Shown: positions 1 through 5,005 of the stretch, one piece after another | Layout of the letters: the number at the start of each line of letters is the position of its first letter | How positions within the stretch are numbered: the first letter of the stretch is position 1 | Source: DASYQV01 sp036005125 | Lineage (GTDB): Bacteria; Acidobacteriota; Vicinamibacteria; Vicinamibacterales; UBA2999 | NCBI GenBank assembly: GCA_036005125.1 | Contig: DASYQV010000171.1 | Coordinates: 1 to 5,005 of the forward strand | DNA length: 5,005 bases | Direction: 5' to 3' | Position numbers and translations under genes: made by a program | The notes under the pieces: model-generated | Seen by the model: the letters and a program-made list of their open reading frames with translations, nothing else | Told to the model about the DNA's origin: nothing | Databases searched by the model: none

Positions 1-3000
1 TCGTCGACGAGCTTCGAAGCGCCGGAGCGGACGTGCGCGTGCTGCAGGGCGACGTGGCCAGCCGGCAGGATGTCGCTCGTATTCTCGAAGAGATCGATCG
101 GACGATGGCGCCGCTCCGGGGAATCGTGCACGCGGCCGGGATCAACGATGTCGGTTTCATCGAACGACAGCCGTGGGCGTCGTTCGAGGCGGTGTTCCCG
201 TCCAAGGTCCGCGGCGCGTGGAATCTGCACACGCTGACCGGGACTCGCTCGCTGGATTTCTTCCTGCTGTTCTCGTCCACCGCGGCGGTGTTTGGTGGGC
301 TCGGTCAGGCCAATTATTCCGGAGCCAACGCGTTTCTCGATTCGCTGGCGCATTACCGCCGCTCGTGCGGGCTCCCCGCGCTTGCCATCGACTGGGGACC
401 GTGGGCCGAGGTCGGCATGGCCGCCAGGCTCGGCGAACAGGTCCGCAGGCGATGGGCCGCGCAGGGCGTCCGGATGATGAGCCCTGCACACGCGATCGCG
501 ACGCTTGCGTACCTGATGCGGGTCGAGACTCCGCAGGCCATCGCGACCTCGATCGACTGGCCGACGTTCGTGCGCGGCTACCCGCAGATCGAGCGGGTCT
601 CGCTGTTTGCCGCGATGAGGGCGGAGAATCCGGCGGGCATCGAGGCGCTCGACTCTTCCGCCTCTATCGACCTTCGGCGCCGGCTCGCCGAAGCCGGTGC
701 CGACGAGGCGCGCGAGCTGGTGCAGGACTACGTTCGCTACCAGTTCGCCGAGGCGCTTGGTTTCGAGCCGTCACATCCGCTTGATCCGGAGCTCAACTTC
801 CTCGAGATGGGCGTTGACTCGCTCGTGGCGACGCGCGTGATGCTGGTGCTGAACGAGACGCTGCGCGTCAATCTCGCGGTGAGCGTCATGTTCGAGCACC
901 CGACGATCGCGACGCTGGCCGCGGAGGTGAACCGTGTGCGGATCATCGCGGCGCCTTCGGCAGGTGATTGCGCCGCGCACGACAGCAGCCACGTTGAGAC
1001 GGTCGAGGCCCCGCCATGGCTGTCGGCGCCGGTCATCGGCGAAGACCAGACAGCGGACGCACGCGCCGCTGAGGAAACGAGCATGGTACACGACGATGAT
1101 GTGAATGCTGCTCCGCTGTCGTCGGCGCAGCAGCGGATCTGGTTCGTCAACAAGTTCGAAACATACGAGCCCGCGTACAACGAGCCCCTGATCCTGAGGA
1201 TGACTGGAAATCTCCAGGTGCCCGTGATGGTCGCGGCCCTCGAGGAAATCGCGCGCAGGCACGAGATTCTGCGGACCATCTTCCGTCATGACAAGGATGG
1301 GCCCGTTCAGGTCGTCCTTCCTCCGGCCCCGCTCGACATGACTGTTGATGACCTGCTCGCAATTCCCGAAACTGAGCGCGAGGGGCATCTGTGGCAGGCG
1401 TTGAGCGACGAAGTACGTCGTCCATTCGATCTGAGCCTGGGCCCGCTGTGGCGCGCCCGTTTGTTCCGCGTGCGGGAGAACGAACATGTCCTGGCGCTGG
1501 TGCTGCACCACATCATCACCGACGGCTGGTCGCATGGCGTTCTCGCACGCGAGGCGATGACGTTGTACATGGCTTACAGCACGGGACCCCACCCCAGCGC
1601 GGCTGCCGCGCTGGGGACTCCGGGACGGCCGTCGCCGCTTCCGACGTTGCCGATTCAGTATCGGCACTACGCGCGCAGGCAGCGTCAGCAGCTCGAAGGC
1701 GAGCGGGTGCAGAGCCAGTTGCAGTACTGGGAACGGCAGTTGGCCGGGCTGCCTGTCCTCGAGTGGCCGTTTCTGCCTGCCCGCCGCGCGCGCCAGACAT
1801 TTCGCGGGGCGCTGCATTCGTTCCTGATTCCCCGAGCGACTGCCGAGCAGCTTACCGCCCTCAGCCAGCGCGAGCGCACGACGCTCTTCATGACGCTGCT
1901 GGCCGCGTTCTTCGTCCTGCTGTATCGGCACACGCGTCAGTCCGACTTCGCCGTGGGAACACCGGTGGCCGGACGGACGGCCACGGACACCAAACCGCTT
2001 CTCGGCCTGTTCCTGAATCTCCTGGTGCTGCGGGCGAAGGTGGACGGGTCGATCACGTTCCGGGAACTGCTCGCGCGGGTTCGTCAAACGTCACTCGAAG
2101 CGTTCGACCATCAGGACGTGCCGTTCGACCATCTGATCGACGAGATGGGCATTCGACGGGACCTGAGCCGGTCGCCGTTGTTCCAGGTCATGTTCGTGCT
2201 TCAGAACACGCCGCTGCCGAAGCTGTCGGTGGGCGGCCTCGAGGTGGAACAGCTCAAGGTCGATCGCGGGACGTCGAAACTGGACTTCACGCTGTCGATC
2301 GAGCCGACGAGCCGCGGTCTCGAAGGTTTCATCGAGTACAGCACGGACATCTTCGATGCTTCGCTGATGGCGGCGATGATGCGCCACTATCAGCAGATCC
2401 TGGAAGGCATCATCGCGCAGCCGGATCAGCGGGTCGCCGAGCTCCCGCTCCTGACGGCGAACGAACGCGATCAGATCGTGACCACATGGAACGCGTCTGC
2501 GCAGGTGTGGCCCGATCCGACGGCGAATTCACTGGTGGCCTGGCTCGAATCACAGGCCGCGCGGACCCCGAACGCAATTGCCGTGTGGACCGATGCCAGC
2601 CCCGAGAACCGAGCCCCGATCCCCGAGCCCGAGATGTGGACGTACGCGACGCTGCATGCGCGCGCCAACCAGATCGCGCGGCGCCTGCAGCGTCTCGGCG
2701 TCGGCGCGGAATCGCGCGTCGGCGTATGGCTGCCGCGATCGCCGCAGATGGTGGCGGCGCTCATCGGCGTGCTGAAAGCGGGCGGCGCGTATCTGCCGCT
2801 CGATCCCAGCTATCCGGCCGCACGGTTGGCGTTCCAGGTGGCGGACGCCCAGGTGGCGGTCGTGCTCACCTCGACAGAATGTGCGGCGGACGTGCCGCCT
2901 GGCGCATATGCGATCGAAGTGGTGGACGCGCCGGACGCCGCGTGGCGGCAGGAAGCACAGACGGCACCGGCGGTGCGGGTGTCTCCCGACCAGCTCGCCT

Positions 3001-4412
3001 ACGTGATCTACACGTCAGGATCGACCGGCCAACCCAAGGGGGCGATGAACAGTCATCGCGGCATCGGCAATCGGCTGGCCTGGATGCAGGCGACATATGG
3101 TCTGACGGCAGCGGACCGTGTGCTGCAGAAGACGTCGATCAACTTCGACGTGTCCGTGTGGGAGCTCTTCCTGCCGCTCGGAACGGGGGCGACGCTCGTG
3201 GTCGCGAAGCCCGGTGGACAGAACGACCCGGCGTACCTGGCCGACATCATCCAGCGCGCTGGCGTGACCGTGCTGCACTTCGTGCCGGCCATGCTTGAAG
3301 CGTTTGTCACCGCCGGCGGACTGACGTCCTGCGCGCGCGTGCGGCTGATGGTGTGCAGCGGCGAAGCGCTGCCGGGACCGCTGGCCGCGCGTTGTCTGAC
3401 CGCCTGGCCTGGACAGTTGGAGAACCTGTACGGTCCGACCGAGGCCGCCGTTGATGTTACGTGGCAGCCGTGCACGCCGAAGGTCACGTCGGCCGCCATC
3501 GTGCCGATCGGGCGGCCGGTCGCAAACACGCAGGTTTACGTGCGAGATGCGGTCGGACAACCGGTTCCGGCGGGCGTCGTCGGCGAGCTGTATCTGGGTG
3601 GCGTGCAGGTGGGGCGAGGGTACTGGGCTCGACCGGATCTGACGGCCGAGCGCTTCGTCCCGGACCCGTTCAGCACGATTCCGGGCGCTCGCTTGTATCG
3701 CACCGGCGACCTCGCGCGATACCGGTCGGACGGGGTGGTCGAGTACGTCGGCCGCATCGACCAGCAGGTGAAGCTGCGCGGCAACCGGATCGAGCTGGGC
3801 GAGATTGAGGCGGTGCTGCGGCAGCAGCCGGGCATTCGCGACGCGGCGGTAGTGCTCCGCGAGGACGAATCTGGAGCGCGACGGCTGGTCGGGTATGTCG
3901 TGCCGGCAGGCCCGGCCGCGGAAGTCGTGATTGAAACGCTGCGCCAGCAGTTGCGCGCGCAGTTGCCGGAGTACATGGTGCCGGCGGCGATCGTCGCTCT
4001 CGACGCGTTGCCGCTCAATCCCAATGGGAAGGTCGATCGGCGAGCGCTTCCAGAGCCGGGTCCGATGCGGCCGGCGCTCAAGGTCGAGTTCGTCGCGCCG
4101 CGCAACGAGCTCGAACGTCTGCTGGCCGACATCGAGGCGGAGGTCCTGGGCCTGGATCGGGTGGGCATCCACGACAACTTCTTCGATCTCGGTGGCGCGT
4201 CGCTCTCGGGCCTGGACATCATGTCGCGGTTGAACGAAGCGGGCATCGCGGTCGAGCCGATGCAGCTCTTCGAATATCAAACGGTCGCGGAGCTTGCCGC
4301 AGCGCTGATCGAATCGGGCGCCGCAGTCGGAGATGCGTCGCCGCAAGCGCTCGATATCGGACTCGGAATTCAGGTCCCGAGCCCCGAGCCGCAGGCCCCG
4401 AGCGTGATCTGA
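1..4412 (+). CDS. Hybrid PKS-NRPS megasynthase, 3' part: KR-ACP-C-A(Ser)-PCP
   Basis: Assembly-line enzyme of a polyketide-peptide pathway, presumably cytosolic. The frame is open from the left edge (first whole codon at 3; 1469 residues visible, numbered from that codon), so the true start is upstream. The GTG at 33 lies inside the ketoreductase fold and is not a start. Domains in order: ketoreductase without its N-terminal NADPH-binding part (about 1-145), ACP (235-310, phosphopantetheine Ser273 in GVDSL), a linker of about 55 residues, condensation (368-810), adenylation (840-1350), PCP (1362-1438, Ser1400 in GGASL), and a Pro/Ala-rich tail. All catalytic motifs seen are intact. There is no thioesterase, reductase or epimerase after the PCP, so the chain probably passes to another protein. 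An MbtH-like gene follows 59 bases downstream with no terminator between, which suggests one operon. Oddities: repeat-derived insertions in the C and A domains and a repeat-encoded tail. Family assignment is secure; the product is unknown. Confidence 0.97.
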   Translation, partial: VDELRSAGADVRVLQGDVASRQDVARILEEIDRTMAPLRGIVHAAGINDVGFIERQPWASFEAVFPSKVRGAWNLHTLTGTRSLDFFLLFSSTAAVFGGLGQANYSGANAFLDSLAHYRRSCGLPALAIDWGPWAEVGMAARLGEQVRRRWAAQGVRMMSPAHAIATLAYLMRVETPQAIATSIDWPTFVRGYPQIERVSLFAAMRAENPAGIEALDSSASIDLRRRLAEAGADEARELVQDYVRYQFAEALGFEPSHPLDPELNFLEMGVDSLVATRVMLVLNETLRVNLAVSVMFEHPTIATLAAEVNRVRIIAAPSAGDCAAHDSSHVETVEAPPWLSAPVIGEDQTADARAAEETSMVHDDDVNAAPLSSAQQRIWFVNKFETYEPAYNEPLILRMTGNLQVPVMVAALEEIARRHEILRTIFRHDKDGPVQVVLPPAPLDMTVDDLLAIPETEREGHLWQALSDEVRRPFDLSLGPLWRARLFRVRENEHVLALVLHHIITDGWSHGVLAREAMTLYMAYSTGPHPSAAAALGTPGRPSPLPTLPIQYRHYARRQRQQLEGERVQSQLQYWERQLAGLPVLEWPFLPARRARQTFRGALHSFLIPRATAEQLTALSQRERTTLFMTLLAAFFVLLYRHTRQSDFAVGTPVAGRTATDTKPLLGLFLNLLVLRAKVDGSITFRELLARVRQTSLEAFDHQDVPFDHLIDEMGIRRDLSRSPLFQVMFVLQNTPLPKLSVGGLEVEQLKVDRGTSKLDFTLSIEPTSRGLEGFIEYSTDIFDASLMAAMMRHYQQILEGIIAQPDQRVAELPLLTANERDQIVTTWNASAQVWPDPTANSLVAWLESQAARTPNAIAVWTDASPENRAPIPEPEMWTYATLHARANQIARRLQRLGVGAESRVGVWLPRSPQMVAALIGVLKAGGAYLPLDPSYPAARLAFQVADAQVAVVLTSTECAADVPPGAYAIEVVDAPDAAWRQEAQTAPAVRVSPDQLAYVIYTSGSTGQPKGAMNSHRGIGNRLAWMQATYGLTAADRVLQKTSINFDVSVWELFLPLGTGATLVVAKPGGQNDPAYLADIIQRAGVTVLHFVPAMLEAFVTAGGLTSCARVRLMVCSGEALPGPLAARCLTAWPGQLENLYGPTEAAVDVTWQPCTPKVTSAAIVPIGRPVANTQVYVRDAVGQPVPAGVVGELYLGGVQVGRGYWARPDLTAERFVPDPFSTIPGARLYRTGDLARYRSDGVVEYVGRIDQQVKLRGNRIELGEIEAVLRQQPGIRDAAVVLREDESGARRLVGYVVPAGPAAEVVIETLRQQLRAQLPEYMVPAAIVALDALPLNPNGKVDRRALPEPGPMRPALKVEFVAPRNELERLLADIEAEVLGLDRVGIHDNFFDLGGASLSGLDIMSRLNEAGIAVEPMQLFEYQTVAELAAALIESGAAVGDASPQALDIGLGIQVPSPEPQAPSVI
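3..932 (+). other. End of a PKS module: ketoreductase (partial) and ACP
   Basis: The KR reduces the beta-keto group of the ACP-bound chain with NADPH. Seen: RGIVHAAGINDVGFI, Lys68 in SKVRGAWNLH, Ser92 in FSSTAA, Tyr105 in QANYSGANAF and Asn109 four residues later, so the Lys-Ser-Tyr-Asn catalytic set is complete and the domain is predicted active. The Gly-rich NADPH motif lies beyond the left edge, so any KS, AT, DH or ER of this module cannot be judged. The stereochemistry markers are ambiguous: the B-type LDD motif reads N-D-V, and the A-type Trp, eight residues before the catalytic Tyr, is Phe. The ACP follows after a post-KR linker and has the MGVDSLV attachment motif with Ser273 encoded at 819-821. 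Confidence 0.93.
1582..1626 (+). repeat. In-frame palindromic insert flanked by 6-bp direct repeats, in the condensation domain
   Basis: A perfect 11-bp inverted repeat (CCCCAGCGCGG at 1592-1602; its reverse complement at 1606-1616) with a 3-base loop lies between two copies of CGGGAC (1582-1587 and 1621-1626). The copies are exactly 39 bases apart, which is 13 codons. The extra residues, P-H-P-S followed by an Ala run and L-G-T-P-G, fall in the variable stretch between the C3 and C4 motifs. Deleting one repeat copy plus the intervening 33 bases yields YSTGRPSPLPTLPIQY, the usual form of this stretch in condensation domains. Insertion of a small palindromic element with a target duplication is the simplest reading; slipped replication or chance is possible. 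Confidence 0.6.
2600..2633 (+). repeat. Tandem heptamer array (consensus CCCCGAG) near the N-terminus of the adenylation domain
   Basis: Four heptamers in exact phase start at 2600, 2607, 2614 and 2621. The first and fourth are CCCCGAG, the second differs by two bases and the third by one; a 6-base CCCGAG follows at 2628-2633. The encoded residues SPENRAPIPEPE lie between AIAVW and WTYATLHARAN, where most adenylation domains have only about 7-9 residues before the T-Y. Removing the 27 bases between the first and last CCCGAG copies would give a normal-length loop, so the array looks like an in-frame expansion. Confidence 0.6.
4375..4402 (+). repeat. Tandem heptamer array (consensus CCCCGAG) at the synthase 3' end
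   Basis: Four contiguous 7-base units start at 4375, 4382, 4389 and 4396. The second and fourth are CCCCGAG, the first is TCCCGAG and the third is the divergent CCGCAGG. They encode most of the last residues (PSPEPQAPS) of the megasynthase, ten bases before the stop codon ends. The unit matches the array at 2600-2633. The tail lies beyond the PCP fold and is not part of any recognisable domain. Confidence 0.6.
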
Positions 4413-4471
4413 CGGATCCGATGCAGCAGAGTTTGTAACCCCGGACCGAAAACGCGCCACAGGAGAAGGTC

Positions 4472-4708
4472 ATGTACGACGACGAGCAGGAAGACGACAC
4501 CATCTACAAGGTCGTGGTGAACCACGAAGAGCAGTACTCGATTTGGCCCGCGCATCGTGAGAATCCCAACGGCTGGCGCGACGGCGGCAAGAGCGGCCCC
4601 AAGGCCGAATGTCTCGCGTATATCAAGGAAGTGTGGACCGACATGCGCCCGCTCAGCCTGCGCAAGCAGATGGAAGCCGACGCGCAGAGCGCCGCGGCCC
4701 GAAATTGA
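4472..4708 (+). CDS. MbtH-like protein (NRPS adenylation-domain partner)
   Basis: Small cytosolic protein of 78 residues, a typical length for the family. MbtH-like proteins bind adenylation domains and raise their solubility or activity without being catalytic. The signature is complete: NHEEQYSIWP, then NPNGW, then ECLAYIKEVWTDMRPLSL, with the three conserved tryptophans at 25, 35 and 55. The start is well supported by AGGAGA at 4461-4466, five bases before the ATG. It follows the synthase stop by 59 bases with no hairpin terminator between, so cotranscription is likely; its probable partner is the serine-activating domain just upstream, or other adenylation domains of the cluster. Nothing is odd beyond an acidic N-terminus (MYDDEQEDD). 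Family assignment is very secure; which domain it serves is inferred from position. Confidence 0.97.
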   Translation: MYDDEQEDDTIYKVVVNHEEQYSIWPAHRENPNGWRDGGKSGPKAECLAYIKEVWTDMRPLSLRKQMEADAQSAAARN

Positions 4709-4710
4709 GG

Positions 4711-4825
4711 CCGCCGAGCGAGCGAAGGACGCGGAGACGATTAAACGCCGAGAACGCCGGGCGCGCGGAGAACCCTTCAGGAATACTCTGCGCGCTCAGC
4801 GAGCTCTGCGTTGAAAACTCGGCGG
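4711..4825. repeat. Large imperfect inverted repeat with 9-base internal periodicity
   Basis: This fills most of the 175-base gap after the MbtH-like gene. The outer arms are a perfect 8-bp pair, CCGCCGAG (4711-4718) with CTCGGCGG (4818-4825). The inner arms, 4745-4770 and 4786-4811, pair at 20 of 26 positions around a 15-base loop. Each inner arm is built from 9-base units: ACGCCGAGA, ACGCCGGGC and GCGCGGAGA on the left; TCTGCGCGC, TCAGCGAGC and TCTGCGTTG on the right. A related unit, ACGCGGAGA, is at 4729-4737. Similar CGCAGAG-type palindromes are, from memory, common in intergenic DNA of several high-GC phyla. It may act as an mRNA 3'-end stabiliser or weak attenuator, but no T-tract follows, so a classical terminator is not supported. 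Confidence 0.65.
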
Positions 4826-4870
4826 ACTCGGCTCCCACTGCGGACCATGTTGACAGATACATCGCAAACA

Positions 4871-4876
4871 AGGAGA
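4871..4876 (+). promoter_or_regulatory. Ribosome binding site deciding the start of the last gene
   Basis: AGGAGA lies seven bases before ATG 4884 but sixteen before the second in-frame ATG at 4893. The spacing favours 4884, although the recognisable conserved part of the protein begins at the second Met. Confidence 0.65.
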
Positions 4877-4883
4877 TCCAACG

Positions 4884-5005
4884 ATGGCGACCATGGGACG
4901 ATATTGCAAAGCGTACGCGATCGATCAGTTCCGGAAATTCAAGGGATGGGAAGAAAAGATCGAGAACCTGGCCCCGATCGAGAACGACGAGGACGGATCG
5001 CAGCA
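4884..5005 (+). CDS. Small uncharacterised cluster protein, N-terminal part (RYCKAY type)
   Basis: The frame opens at ATG 4884 behind a well-spaced AGGAGA and is still open at the right edge, so only 40 residues are visible. They begin MATMGRYCKAYAIDQFRK, continue with an aromatic stretch (FKGWEEK) and end in an acidic segment (IENDEDGSQ). There is no signal peptide or membrane segment in this part. From memory, short proteins starting M-x-R-Y-C-K-A-Y and containing a following G-W-x-E motif occur beside NRPS/PKS genes in cyanobacteria and other bacteria, without known function; I could not check this. It has the same orientation as the MbtH-like gene, separated by the 175-base repeat-bearing gap. 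The coding call is good; no function can be given. Confidence 0.75.
   Translation, partial: MATMGRYCKAYAIDQFRKFKGWEEKIENLAPIENDEDGSQ

Larger units (their letters stand above)
1104..4316 (+). other. NRPS module C-A-PCP, predicted to load L-serine
   Basis: The condensation domain has C1 (PLSSAQQRIWF), C2 (RRHEILRTIF), the catalytic C3 HHIITDG (residues 502-508), C5 (VGTPVAGR), C6 (GLFLNLLVLR) and C7 (HQDVPFDHL). Its upstream carrier is an ACP, so it should join a polyketide acyl donor to an amino acid. The adenylation domain has A2 (LKAGGAYLPLDPSYPAARL), A3 (YTSGSTGQPKG), A5 (NLYGPTE), A7 (YRTGDLARY), A8 (QVKLRGNRIELGEIE), A9 and A10 (NGKVDRRAL, Lys1343). Aligning by these motifs to the GrsA pocket gives Asp1049, Val1050, Trp1053, His1092, Val1117, Ser1119, Leu1142, Val1150, Asp1151 and Lys1343. 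This is the serine code, differing from that of EntF only at the fifth position (Val for Phe). The PCP has DNFFDLGGASL, with Ala where His or Asp is commoner. Confidence 0.92.

Noticed and set aside
33..35. GTG as the start codon of the large gene
   Set aside because: The in-frame codons before it (VDELRSAGAD) are normal ketoreductase sequence, so the gene continues upstream of the window.
1391..3298. 635-codon open frame on the plus strand in another frame
   Set aside because: It is a frame-shifted shadow of the condensation and adenylation domains, rich in Arg and Ala with no recognisable motif.
4194..4202. GGAS instead of GGHS or GGDS at the PCP attachment site as an inactivating change
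   Set aside because: The serine itself is present, and Ala at this position is seen in functional carrier proteins, so it is not evidence of loss.
4413..4420. CGGATCCG palindrome after the synthase stop as an operator
   Set aside because: An isolated 8-bp palindrome is expected by chance in GC-rich DNA and has no supporting promoter context.
3015..4460. 481-codon open frame on the minus strand, and a similar 438-codon frame at 771-2087
   Set aside because: Both lie antisense to conserved NRPS/PKS domains, have Arg-rich composition and show no family motif; long antisense frames are expected in high-GC genes.
4744..4812. Intrinsic terminator after the MbtH-like gene
   Set aside because: The stem is long and imperfect and no T-run follows the right arm, so it is listed as a repeat only.
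4850..4855. Perfect TTGACA as a -35 promoter element for the last gene
   Set aside because: At 16-18 bases downstream there is only the AGGAGA ribosome binding site region and nothing like TATAAT, and transcription would begin at or inside the start codon.
4653..4871. Small frames at 4653-4871 (minus) and 4557-4814 (plus)
   Set aside because: They overlap the MbtH-like gene or the inverted repeat, have no ribosome binding site that I can see and resemble no family.

Overview
The window looks like the inside of a natural-product biosynthetic gene cluster from a high-GC bacterium. All supported genes are on the plus strand. The high GC, the long modular synthase and the GC-rich intergenic hairpin would fit Acidobacteriota, Myxococcota or a similar soil lineage. 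That placement is a weak inference: there is no rRNA or marker gene here.

Positions 1-4412 hold the 3' part of a hybrid polyketide synthase/non-ribosomal peptide synthetase gene. It is already open at the left edge and ends at TGA 4410-4412. The visible domain order is ketoreductase (3' part), acyl carrier protein, condensation, adenylation, peptidyl carrier protein, then a short tail with no thioesterase. The adenylation pocket reads D-V-W-H-V-S-L-V-D-K, one residue from the serine code of EntF. The inferred step is that a ketoreduced polyketide acyl chain on the ACP is amidated onto L-serine and passed to a later protein.

After a 59-base gap lies a 78-residue MbtH-like protein (4472-4708), the usual chaperone/activator of adenylation domains. 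A 175-base gap follows, holding a large imperfect inverted repeat (4711-4825) with 9-base internal periodicity. At 4884 a third gene starts with a good ribosome binding site and runs off the right edge. Its beginning (MATMGRYCKAY...) resembles, from memory, a small uncharacterised family found beside NRPS/PKS genes.

The least expected signal is inside the synthase gene. (1) A 39-base in-frame insertion in the condensation domain carries a perfect 11-bp inverted repeat and is bounded by 6-bp direct repeats; deleting it exactly restores a canonical condensation-domain sequence. (2) Two tandem heptamer arrays of consensus CCCCGAG occur, one in an extended loop near the adenylation-domain N-terminus and one forming the extreme C-terminus. 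Short repeats seem to have entered this gene at structurally tolerant points without breaking the frame.
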